From Acidobacteriaceae bacterium (GTDB lineage: Bacteria; Acidobacteriota; Terriglobia; Terriglobales; Acidobacteriaceae): DNA of 34,268 nt. Below, one piece after another: positions 14,715 through 22,984 of the stretch. Under the pieces are notes generated by a model, which was not told the DNA's origin, made no database searches, and saw only the letters and a list, made by a program, of their open reading frames with translations. Made by a program: the position numbers and the translations under genes. Position 1 is the stretch's first letter, and each line of letters begins with the position of its first letter. The stretch lies in NCBI GenBank assembly GCA_003140235.1, contig PLJN01000098.1, positions 1 to 34,268 on the forward strand. Direction: 5' to 3'.

Positions 14715-17190
14715 TGCTGAGTCTCCAGTGAGGCCAATAGGTCAATTGGAACGAAGCTGTAAAATTGGTTTGCTTTTTCCCAAGAGTGAGCAGCGGAAAA
14801 TTCCACCACTCGTATTGCAGCATGCTCGTGAGCGACAGCGAGGGTCTGAGACGCCACTCTGAGTGCAACTCAATGTCTCTCAGATTGCCGCCCTGAAGAA
14901 ATTGTTTGTCGGCTTCCTCGTTACGGTACGAGAGTTGAATGGTTTTGTCGGGGGCCACCCAGTAGGTTGTTGAGGCACGAAAGCTGATTCCTTCCCGTCC
15001 TATCGTGTTGCCGATGATATCGCCTTTGTTGGTGTAGCCGTCCAGATAGCCGACATTCCAGTAGAAGAATCCGCCTCCAGCCGGCTGGACCAGGTTGGGA
15101 AGGGCCGTGTAACCTCCTTCAAAGCGAAAATCCAGATGGGGCAACTTGGGAATTTGCGGCATGTAGAGACCGGGGTTCTGGGCGGCGCGGCGCGGATATC
15201 CGATCGGAGAGAATTCATCCTCGGTAAACGAGTCTCCATAGACCATTAACCATTTGCGCAGGTAAGGGACATGGTAGCTCCAATAAAAGAAGGACCTCCG
15301 ATCGCCGGGATCCAGGGCGCCCGGCGTGTTGGGATTGGTGAACGTTAGCAGGGTCCTTCTGATTTCCGCCAAGTTTATGGGAACACCTACGCCGCCCCAT
15401 AGTGTCGTTACGCCAACTCCAAATTCGAAGTTGGGTGTGGGCTTGAAGCTGATCTGTTGACCGTGAATCAGCGGCTGTTTTGCCAGACTTCGGCCGATGG
15501 AAAAGGTCGTGGTCGGGCTATTTGGTGGATTTACGTAGTGTTGCCCGCTGACCTTTCCAAAGAAGAATTGAATGCGATAAGGACCCAGCAGTCCCAGAAA
15601 ACAGGGCAGTTTCCTGGGAGACGTCTGGTCCACGCGGAACATGTAAAGCGGCTCAGCATTATTGGTGAACATGAAGGGATCTCTGGTTGGACCTGTCCAC
15701 AAGCTTTGCTTGCCAAAGGAAGCCTGCCACCCTCTGAAATTGAGCGATACATAAGCTTCGATCACCTGCGGGCGGTTAAACGCAGCAATGGGCGTTGCCG
15801 GCTGGACTACAGGCTTTGCATCGGCCACTTGGATTGCGTTTTGAACGTTTTGAGACACACCCGAACCAGAAGGAGCGTGGTCAAATTCAGCACGCACATA
15901 GAATCCAAGGACGCCAGCGGAGGCGCTACTGGAAAAGCCAGCAATGTAATTCATTCCCCGCTCGTATGGCCGCCCATAGTCATAGGGAATGGTTTTGTTG
16001 AAGTGATACCCATCCGTGAGCGGAGGGCCGGAGATGGACATGGCGCGGGCATAGACAGAATCAAGCCCTATGTAATTTCCCACGTCTCCATTCAACTCAG
16101 TGGCGAACTCATGCGCCAGCGTCGCGTACAACCTGGACACCTCGTCCGATGAGTCATCGTTCGTGAGTGGGTCTGCCTCTTCCAGAAGACGGGCGCACTC
16201 TCGCCGTGTCCAGGGCCGTATTCCCAGGAATCCGCTCGGAATGGCGCCCAGGGCGGAAAGGCGTTCGAACACCGGATAAACCCAACTGTCGATCGGGACA
16301 TAGGGAGAAAACTGCGAGTCCGCAGATGGGGTTTCCAGCGGCTCATAGTGAAAGGTGCCCCATCCCCCGCCGGGAAGAGTGACGTCATGATGGGCCGCGT
16401 AGACGTGCTGTCCGATCATCCACCCCATCAGGCTGCCCACCACCACGTCGCTGGGGAAATGGTTTTTTCCGTAGACCCGGGACAGGCTTACGCCTGTGGC
16501 CAGACCGTAACTGAGCACCTGCGTGGCGATTCCAGGATATTCATGGGCCACGACGCTGGCTACCGACCACGTGATCATCGCGTGGGCGGAAGGGAAGGAA
16601 GAATTGAAAAGAGAAGTGCTGTGCCAAAACCGGCCCTGCCCAGTGCCGTCGATCGGACGCTCACGCTGGGAAACAAACTTTAAGGCCTCCGTAACAACCA
16701 GAGCGTCGGTTGCGGCCTCCAGACCGAGGATTCCTGTTTCCTGCTTATGGTCATCGCTTCTCCATCGGCCAGCCAGCCACATTGCGCCGGGTCCGCCCAG
16801 GGCCACAGCCAGCCCAACGTTCGACACGGTGCCCGAGTGTTTCCCGAGTGTGCCGGTGGTGTTGACTCGCGATGACACCTCAGCGTCAGCGTTGATGAGT
16901 CCGGCGGTCAAGCCGATCATGGGCACAAGCCACTTCATGTCCTCGATGCGGGCCTTAAAAGGGCTGGTCCAGATATCTTTCTGATCGCGAAGAAAATTCT
17001 TGAGCGCCGGTCCCGGAGCGGCACTGGCGGGATGAGTCTGATCGTCGGTACGCGGAGTTCTCTTCTTGGTTTTCTGCTTTGTACTGTCGGAGTTTTGAGG
17101 CCCCGGCGTTTGGCTATGAGCCACGCTGCACAAAGCGACGACGCTGAAAAAGAGCAGCAGGCAAGCCATCCGTACGTAAAGCCGGTTCAT
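14704..17190 (-). CDS. PAP2 phosphatase fused to a Wzi-like outer-membrane capsule-assembly barrel
   Basis: 828 residues from ATG at 17190 (GGAG ahead), with a signal peptide (MNRLYVRMACLLLFFSVVALCSVAHS). Residues about 60-275 form a PAP2 acid-phosphatase domain with all three signature blocks: KFVSQRERP (171-179), SFPSAHA (198-204, His203) and SRVYGKNHFPSD (237-248, His244). From about residue 300 onward the protein resembles the Wzi/OprD-like beta-barrel that binds capsule polysaccharide: VFERLSALGAIPSGFLGIRPW, YVSLNFRGWQASFGKQSLWTG, and a final strand ending near SNGK. A lipid-carrier phosphatase joined to a capsule-binding barrel suggests coupling of undecaprenyl-pyrophosphate recycling to polysaccharide assembly, which is inference. 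It starts 55 bp after the RND pump gene, probably in the same transcript. Confidence 0.85.
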   Translation of the reverse strand: MNRLYVRMACLLLFFSVVALCSVAHSQTPGPQNSDSTKQKTKKRTPRTDDQTHPASAAPGPALKNFLRDQKDIWTSPFKARIEDMKWLVPMIGLTAGLINADAEVSSRVNTTGTLGKHSGTVSNVGLAVALGGPGAMWLAGRWRSDDHKQETGILGLEAATDALVVTEALKFVSQRERPIDGTGQGRFWHSTSLFNSSFPSAHAMITWSVASVVAHEYPGIATQVLSYGLATGVSLSRVYGKNHFPSDVVVGSLMGWMIGQHVYAAHHDVTLPGGGWGTFHYEPLETPSADSQFSPYVPIDSWVYPVFERLSALGAIPSGFLGIRPWTRRECARLLEEADPLTNDDSSDEVSRLYATLAHEFATELNGDVGNYIGLDSVYARAMSISGPPLTDGYHFNKTIPYDYGRPYERGMNYIAGFSSSASAGVLGFYVRAEFDHAPSGSGVSQNVQNAIQVADAKPVVQPATPIAAFNRPQVIEAYVSLNFRGWQASFGKQSLWTGPTRDPFMFTNNAEPLYMFRVDQTSPRKLPCFLGLLGPYRIQFFFGKVSGQHYVNPPNSPTTTFSIGRSLAKQPLIHGQQISFKPTPNFEFGVGVTTLWGGVGVPINLAEIRRTLLTFTNPNTPGALDPGDRRSFFYWSYHVPYLRKWLMVYGDSFTEDEFSPIGYPRRAAQNPGLYMPQIPKLPHLDFRFEGGYTALPNLVQPAGGGFFYWNVGYLDGYTNKGDIIGNTIGREGISFRASTTYWVAPDKTIQLSYRNEEADKQFLQGGNLRDIELHSEWRLRPSLSLTSMLQYEWWNFPLLTLGKKQTNFTASFQLTYWPHWRLSNGK

Positions 17191-17244
17191 ACTATTGGAC
17201 TCCTTATTTCTTGGCGAAAACAAATTATCCTCGCCAGTTTTCCC

Positions 17245-20200
17245 TCACATATCCGCGATTTCCGTGTTCTCGTGCGGCTGAGGCAGTTCGACCAGTACCC
17301 GCCTTCTGGCCAGCAGGGGCAAGAGGAAAAGAATTGCCGCCGCGGTAGTCGCCATTCCTCCTACCACGACTCGTGCCAAAGGTTGCTGCGCCTGTGCTCC
17401 AATGCTGTGCGAAAGTGCCGCGGGCATGAGTCCCAGACCGGCAGCCAGGCACGCCATGAGTACGGGGCGCATCTGTTCGAGGCTGCCCGCCAGCAAGCCG
17501 CGCTCGCCGCCGGCTTCACGTTGCGCCCGCCGGACGCCGGTTAAAAAAACCACAGCGCCCAGCGTGGCCACGCCGATCAGCGACGTGAATCCTACCGCTG
17601 CTGAAATACTGAAAGGCGTACCTGCCAGGAGCAGGACCCAGACGCCGCCCGTGGCGGCAAAGGGAAGAATGGCCATGACGATCAGCGCGTCCCGCCAGCT
17701 GTGGAACTGGATGAATAGCAAAACTAGAATCACGGCCAGACTGCCGGGGACCACCAGCGCGAGACGGCGCTGCTCTTTGCGCAAGCTGTCAAATTCGCCC
17801 GCCCATTCGTAAGAATATCCAGAGGGAAGATTGACCGTGTCTTTGAGTTTTTGCCGCAGTTCCCGCATGGTGGTAGCCAGGTCGCGTCCGCGAACGCTGA
17901 ACTTCACGGGAATGTAGCGCTTGTCATTTTCTCGATAGATCATGAACGCGCCTTCCTGGAAGCCGATATCGGCCACCTGTCCCAGCGGGACCCGGGCGCC
18001 ATCGGGCGTGGTTAACAACAAGGCGCGGATGGCTTCCGGCGACTGCCTGAATTCAGGCTTGAAACGTACGGTGAGGTCAAAGTGCCGGTCTCCCTCGATG
18101 ACCTGCGTGATTGGGCTGCCTCCGATTGCCGTTTGCACAATGGCGTTCACGTCGCCCGGCATAATGCCGTAACGCGCGGCCCGGGTGCGGTCCGCGGAAA
18201 TGATCAGGTTGGGCTGTCCGTTCACGCGAAACACGCCGATATCTTCGACCCCCGTGACTTTGCCCATCACCACAGCGATCTCCTCCGCTTTTTTGGTCAG
18301 TACGTTGAAATCATCGCCAAAAAGCTTCAGGGAGTTTTCTCCCTTGACCCCGGACATGGCCTCTTCGACGTTGTCTTGAATGTTCTGGGAAAAGTTGAAG
18401 TCGATTCCAGGATACTTGTCGAGCCGTTTTTGCATCTGGTCGATGAGCGTTTCCTTGCTGATTTTTCCAGGCCACTCACCCGCGGGCTTGAGCGTAACGA
18501 ACATCTCAATGTTGTTGAAGGTACTTACGTCGGTGCCATCATCGGGGCGGCCAGTCTGGGAGACAACGTGGATTACCTCCGGGAAACTGCGCAGGTCGTT
18601 GCGAAATTGAGTGGCAAATTCGGCGGCAGCCTCAAAGGAGATGTCCTGAGGCAAGGTGGCCCGCACCCAAAGATTGCCCTCCTCCAGCGGAGGCATGAAC
18701 TCTCCGCCAACAAAAGTAAAAGCGATCACGGTGGCTGCCAGCAAAACAGCAGCTCCGCCCCAGATCATCTTGGGATGGCGAAGGACGAGACCTAGACACC
18801 GGTCGTAAGCCGCGCGCAGCACGGTACTGACGCGGGTTTCCTTGGCCGAGACTTTACCGGCCCCAAAGGAGGCAAGCACCGGAGCAAAACAGAGGGCAAA
18901 GATCAGGGCCCCCGTCAACGCGAAACAATAGGTGATGGACATGGGCGCAAAGATCTTTCCCGGCACCCCGCGCATGGTGAACAAAGGAATGAAAGCAACC
19001 AGAATGATGACGGTAGAAAACAGCACGGGCCGCGCGGCCATGGCCGTGGCGTGGGCGATGACTTCGGGAATGGATTCACCCACGATCCGGTTGGTCAAAT
19101 CGCGGTAGATCGCTTCCAGAACAATAATGGAAGCATCCACCAGAATCCCAAAATCAATCGCGCCGATGGAAATGAGATTGGCGGAGCGTCCGGTAAGAAC
19201 CATCAAGCCAAAGGCGAAGAGCACGGCCAGCGGGATAGTCAAAGCGGCAACCAAAGTGAGCCGCCAGTCGCCCAGCATGACCAACAGAAGCAGAGTCACC
19301 AGGGCGAGCCCAGCAAAGATCAAGTGCTTCACGGTGTCAGTCGTGGTATTGATCAGGTCCGTCCGGTCATAAATGGTCTTGATCTTCATGCCCGGAGGCA
19401 GAAGCGTTGTGTTGAGCAGCGCAATCTTTTTCCGCAATGCTTCCAGCGCCGGCAGTGACTCCGCTCCCCGATTCAAAAGGACGATTCCTTCCGTGACATC
19501 GTCCTGCTGGTCGCGGCCTACTTTCCCCAAACGCTGCTGGAACCCCTCATGAATGCTGCCCAGGTCCTTGAGCAACACCGGAACACCGGAGCGAGACGCC
19601 ACCACAATATTGCCAATGTCTTCCATGTTGCGGAGCAATCCCAGGCCGCGCAGATTCACGCTCTGGCGCCCCAGCGTGAGATAGTTGCCGCCCACATTGG
19701 CATTGCTGGCGGCAACAGCGGTAAACACCTGCTGTACGGGAACGTTGTATTGAAGCAGCTTTTGCTGGTCCAACTCGACTTGATATTGCCGGGTGGTGCC
19801 GCCGAAAGTGGTAACGTCAATCACGCCCGGCACTTGTTTCAATTCCCGCACCACCAGCCAGTCCTGGGTAGCCTTGATGTTGTTCAAACTGTAGCCCGGC
19901 CCGGCAGGCCCAGCGTCCAACTGATAGCGATAGATTTCTCCCACCGGAGACCAGGGAGAAAGCTGGGGCTGAAGGCTCTGGGGCAACGTGACCGTCTGCA
20001 AGCGGTTGAGCACTTCCTGGCGGTCGTGGAAATAGTCGCTGTCGAAAGTAAAGTACAGTTTGACGTCGCTGAGGCCGAAGATGCTGATCGAGCGGACGTA
20101 GTCGAGTTGCGGAGTGCCATTCAGCGCGGTCTCCAGCGGCACTGTGACCTGCTGCTCCATTTCCTCCGCCGACCAGGAAGGATTTTGGGTGATGATCTCA

Positions 20201-20337
20201 AGCAGCGGCGGTGACGGATCAGGATAGGCCTCAATATCAAGGCTCGAAAAGGCAAAGCCTCCGGCAATCAGCAGCGCCAGCAACCCAAGAATCACCAGAA
20301 CGTGATAGCGGAGAAGGGTCAGTATCAGCGACTTCAC
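17245..20337 (-). CDS. Heavy-metal-type RND efflux pump (CusA/CzcA family)
   Basis: Proton-driven inner-membrane pump of 1030 residues, the size of CusA/CzcA. GTG start at 20337 overlaps the adaptor stop (GTGA), so the two are coupled. The N-terminus MKSLILTLLRYHVLVILGLLALLIAG is the first membrane helix, followed by a porter domain with SLDIEAYPDPSPP and VTVPLETALNG. TM4 carries the proton-relay signature DFGILVDASIIVLE (Asp395, Asp401, Glu408), which separates HME-RND metal pumps from drug pumps. The duplicated second half and C-terminal helices are present. The ion exported (Cu/Ag, Co/Zn/Cd, Ni) cannot be told. Reading frames on the other strand (for example 18082-18795, 19549-20214) are shadows. 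Confidence 0.93.
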   Translation of the reverse strand: MKSLILTLLRYHVLVILGLLALLIAGGFAFSSLDIEAYPDPSPPLLEIITQNPSWSAEEMEQQVTVPLETALNGTPQLDYVRSISIFGLSDVKLYFTFDSDYFHDRQEVLNRLQTVTLPQSLQPQLSPWSPVGEIYRYQLDAGPAGPGYSLNNIKATQDWLVVRELKQVPGVIDVTTFGGTTRQYQVELDQQKLLQYNVPVQQVFTAVAASNANVGGNYLTLGRQSVNLRGLGLLRNMEDIGNIVVASRSGVPVLLKDLGSIHEGFQQRLGKVGRDQQDDVTEGIVLLNRGAESLPALEALRKKIALLNTTLLPPGMKIKTIYDRTDLINTTTDTVKHLIFAGLALVTLLLLVMLGDWRLTLVAALTIPLAVLFAFGLMVLTGRSANLISIGAIDFGILVDASIIVLEAIYRDLTNRIVGESIPEVIAHATAMAARPVLFSTVIILVAFIPLFTMRGVPGKIFAPMSITYCFALTGALIFALCFAPVLASFGAGKVSAKETRVSTVLRAAYDRCLGLVLRHPKMIWGGAAVLLAATVIAFTFVGGEFMPPLEEGNLWVRATLPQDISFEAAAEFATQFRNDLRSFPEVIHVVSQTGRPDDGTDVSTFNNIEMFVTLKPAGEWPGKISKETLIDQMQKRLDKYPGIDFNFSQNIQDNVEEAMSGVKGENSLKLFGDDFNVLTKKAEEIAVVMGKVTGVEDIGVFRVNGQPNLIISADRTRAARYGIMPGDVNAIVQTAIGGSPITQVIEGDRHFDLTVRFKPEFRQSPEAIRALLLTTPDGARVPLGQVADIGFQEGAFMIYRENDKRYIPVKFSVRGRDLATTMRELRQKLKDTVNLPSGYSYEWAGEFDSLRKEQRRLALVVPGSLAVILVLLFIQFHSWRDALIVMAILPFAATGGVWVLLLAGTPFSISAAVGFTSLIGVATLGAVVFLTGVRRAQREAGGERGLLAGSLEQMRPVLMACLAAGLGLMPAALSHSIGAQAQQPLARVVVGGMATTAAAILFLLPLLARRRVLVELPQPHENTEIADM

Positions 20338-21443
20338 TGCCCAGTCTCCTTGCGCAGCAACTCGGCGCCACTGCTGACCACCACCTCGCCGGGCGCCACA
20401 CCGGAGCGGACAAGCGTCTCCCGAGGGCCGCTTTCCTGGACATCGACCTTTCGTTTCTCGAATTTGTCTTTGGATTTCTGCACGATCACGAACGTCTCGT
20501 TGCCTTCATGCAGCAGCGCGGAAGATGGAATGACCGCCACCTGGGTCGCCGGACGGAGCACGTGGATGGCGGCAAACATGTCGGGCTTGAGTTTGCGGCC
20601 CTTGTTGTCTACGACCACGCGGAGCTTAATGGCGTGAGTTGCCGGGTCAACCACATCTGAAATGTTTGCGACTTTTCCTGGCCATTCCGCCCCTGGATAA
20701 GCGTCCACGGTAATTCGCACGGCCATGCCCACCGACACCGCCGCCAGATCTCTTTCATAAACACTGCCGACCACCCACACCGAACTCAGGTCGGCGATGG
20801 TCATCAGCGAATTCGACGCGTCGAGTGATTTTGAAAATTCTCCCGCCGCCGAGGCGGTTTCAAGGACTACTCCAGAACGCGGAGCAGGAACGGCCACCTG
20901 GTCTGAAGGCTTGTCTTCTCTCAGTCCCAGCATCTGCAGACGCTGACGAGCGCGGGCGAGGTCGCTTTTGTCCGAGGCGGCCTGCGCGCTGGCATCTTCC
21001 AGATCTTTCTGCGCGATTGCGTCATGCTGGTAGAGCAGCGTTGCCCGGCGGAGCGCACTTTCTGAGTGCTGTGCCTGCGCTTTCGCCTTTTCGAAATCGC
21101 TGCGGGCTGACGCTGCATCACTGCTCTGGATAATGGCCACGGGTTCCCCGGAGCGGACGGTGTCGCCGGGTTTAAAGCGAAGCGAGACCACACGTCCGCT
21201 TACCTGGGAGAACACATGCACTACGCTGCGCGAATCGGGCTGGACCGAAGCAGGGATGGCCAGTTCTGACGAAACGGTCCGCTGTTCTACCCGCGTTGTT
21301 TGAATGGCAAGCTCCGATTTAGCTTCGGTCGTCTGCGGCTTGTTGGAACTACATGCAGCCATCGCCAACAAGGCAGGCAGAGTCAATAAAACAGCGAATC
21401 TGGTTTTCAATGACGTCAGGATTTCGAAACTCGTCCTTCTCAT
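20334..21443 (-). CDS. RND efflux periplasmic adaptor lipoprotein (membrane-fusion protein)
   Basis: 369 residues from ATG at 21443, overlapping the TolC-like stop as ATGA. The N-terminus TRFAVLLTLPALLAMAACSSNKP is a lipoprotein signal with Cys near residue 30. Next comes a lipoyl/barrel half (VVHVFSQVSGRVVSLRFKPGDTV) and an alpha-hairpin with heptads (SARSDFEKAKAQAQHSESALRRA). The second lipoyl half is VAVPAPRSGVVLE, followed by a beta-barrel (VVGSVYERDLAAVSVGMAVRI) and a membrane-proximal domain. It links the RND pump to the outer-membrane channel. A much longer frame up to 21875 exists, but it lies inside the channel gene and is not conserved. Confidence 0.93.
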   Translation of the reverse strand: MRRTSFEILTSLKTRFAVLLTLPALLAMAACSSNKPQTTEAKSELAIQTTRVEQRTVSSELAIPASVQPDSRSVVHVFSQVSGRVVSLRFKPGDTVRSGEPVAIIQSSDAASARSDFEKAKAQAQHSESALRRATLLYQHDAIAQKDLEDASAQAASDKSDLARARQRLQMLGLREDKPSDQVAVPAPRSGVVLETASAAGEFSKSLDASNSLMTIADLSSVWVVGSVYERDLAAVSVGMAVRITVDAYPGAEWPGKVANISDVVDPATHAIKLRVVVDNKGRKLKPDMFAAIHVLRPATQVAVIPSSALLHEGNETFVIVQKSKDKFEKRKVDVQESGPRETLVRSGVAPGEVVVSSGAELLRKETGQ

Positions 21444-22783
21444 GGGACCACCTCGCGCCCTACCGCAAGATTCAATTGGTTTGCTGCGTTCAGATAGGAA
21501 GCAACCAGGTTCAAGTAGCTGACTTGTACGGCACGGTAATCGGCTTGGGCGCTTAGAAAATCGAGGAGCGATGCGGCGCCATGTTCGTAGGAAAACGCAA
21601 TCGTATCGCGCACGCGCGAGGCCTGCTGCAGATAGCGGTCCTTGTACGGCTGAAGAAGAACCACGGTGCTCGTGACTGTGGCGTAGGCGGAGTCCACATC
21701 GCTGAAGACTTGCGTCCGCGTCGCCTCTCTCAGCTTCTCGTTGCGGTCGATGTCCAACTGCGTGCGCCGCTTTTCCCCCTGATTGCGGTCGAAGATGCGC
21801 AGTGGAATGGAGACACTCGCACCGAGGGTATTGAAGTCGAATGGATTGTTGAACGACGGATTCCGCGTGTACCAAACGTTTACAACCGGGTCCGTGCTGC
21901 CGTTGGCCCAGGCGAGGCGATTGTCTGTCTTGGCCTTCTCCACCGATTGCATGGCCGCCCTGAGGTCCGGCCGCGTATCCAGAGCGGTCTGGCGAACTTC
22001 CTCGAGAGGTTCGATTTGATTTGAAAAATCGAATGGTCCGGTCACGTCGAACCGCTCGACCGGAATGCGGTCGTTCAATAACGCAAGAAGCTGTATCTTC
22101 GCCGTGCGCAGGTTTACTTCCGCCGTCTGCAAATCGGATTCATATTGGACCCGCTGCAGTTCGAGCCGGTCCAAATCCACCCGGGCAATTGCGCCGGCCT
22201 TGTACCGTTCGCGATTCACGTCCAGCAAATGGTCGTAATAGGACAAATTTTCTTTCGCCAGATTGAGGACCGCTTTTTCCTGAAGCGTCTGAACGAAGGC
22301 CGTCCTTAATGTAAAAAGGAGCGTCCGCTCCAGATCGGCATGGCCGGACACCGCGATTCTGGTCGCTTTCTGAGCGCTCTCGATCCGTAGTTCCCGCTTG
22401 CGCTGCCGTTCGATCAATTGGCTCACGCCGGGTGATTTCGTAACGCCGGCCAACGGAAGCCAATGTCCTGCAGATGGGGTCAGTTGAAGCCCGTCCGCAG
22501 TGAAAGTGAATTGGGGATTCGGCCGCAGATTGGCGGTTATTTCGTTGGCCTTCGCTTCATCAATGCTCAGGCTGCCCGCTTGAAGTGTTGGATTGTTGGC
22601 TTGGAAGCGGCCTTTGACTTTCTCCCAGGTCCACGGCTCCTGTCCGTGAGCGTTCAAACAACAGAAGATGAAGGGCAGAAAGACGATGACCAAGCGTGGG
22701 GATACCGTCGTCCCCGATATGCGGTGAGACGCATTGAGACACAAGCAGGGTTCGCGCTTAGAATTGTGACGTGTGCATGACAT
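21440..22783 (-). CDS. TolC/CusC-type outer-membrane efflux protein
   Basis: Outer-membrane channel of the tripartite pump, first gene of the operon. It shows two repeats of helical-hairpin segments typical of the OEP family: SIDEAKANEITANLRPNPQFTF and RERYKAGAIARVDLDRLEL in the first, DTRPDLRAAMQSVEKAKTDNRLA and FSYEHGAASLLDFLSAQADYRAV in the second. The start is uncertain: ATG at 22783 gives 447 residues with a signal-like stretch LVIVFLPFIFCCLNAHGQ around residues 30-48. A TTG just before that stretch, or a longer TTG start at 22840, are options. No clear ribosome site is seen at any of them. It diverges from the histidine kinase. Confidence 0.88.
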   Translation of the reverse strand: MSCTRHNSKREPCLCLNASHRISGTTVSPRLVIVFLPFIFCCLNAHGQEPWTWEKVKGRFQANNPTLQAGSLSIDEAKANEITANLRPNPQFTFTADGLQLTPSAGHWLPLAGVTKSPGVSQLIERQRKRELRIESAQKATRIAVSGHADLERTLLFTLRTAFVQTLQEKAVLNLAKENLSYYDHLLDVNRERYKAGAIARVDLDRLELQRVQYESDLQTAEVNLRTAKIQLLALLNDRIPVERFDVTGPFDFSNQIEPLEEVRQTALDTRPDLRAAMQSVEKAKTDNRLAWANGSTDPVVNVWYTRNPSFNNPFDFNTLGASVSIPLRIFDRNQGEKRRTQLDIDRNEKLREATRTQVFSDVDSAYATVTSTVVLLQPYKDRYLQQASRVRDTIAFSYEHGAASLLDFLSAQADYRAVQVSYLNLVASYLNAANQLNLAVGREVVP

Positions 22784-22984
22784 GAATGAAGGTGACCGGG
22801 GCGTGGCATCGCCCGAACGATTCAGAAATGTTCGCGGCAATTATGAAGAACCACTCGCGGGATGAGAATCCTATCTTTATGCAGGCGGAAGCTATCTTCC
22901 GAACAGGGAGGCTATCTTTTGGTCAAAACTGAAAAAGAATGCTCCTTTCGATTCTGCGCTGGGACAAAATTGGCCTGACGAGGC
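22784..22984. promoter_or_regulatory. Divergent regulatory region between efflux operon and two-component genes
   Basis: Three direct heptamers CTATCTT start at 22871, 22892 and 22912, spaced 21 and 20 bp (two helical turns). The second and third are also preceded by G (GCTATCTT). This is the pattern expected when successive regulator dimers bind on one face of DNA. The NarL/LuxR-type regulator encoded just downstream is the natural candidate. GACGAGG near 22977 is the ribosome site of the kinase. The -35/-10 elements are not clear. Confidence 0.55.

Noticed and set aside
17191-17244. TGGCGA...TCGCCA stem between the RND and PAP2-Wzi genes as terminator
   Set aside because: A 6-bp stem with 13-nt loop and no T-run; more likely the two genes are co-transcribed.
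21444-21875. Longer start for the adaptor protein at 21875
   Set aside because: The extension is inside the channel gene in another frame; the lipoprotein signal begins at 21443.
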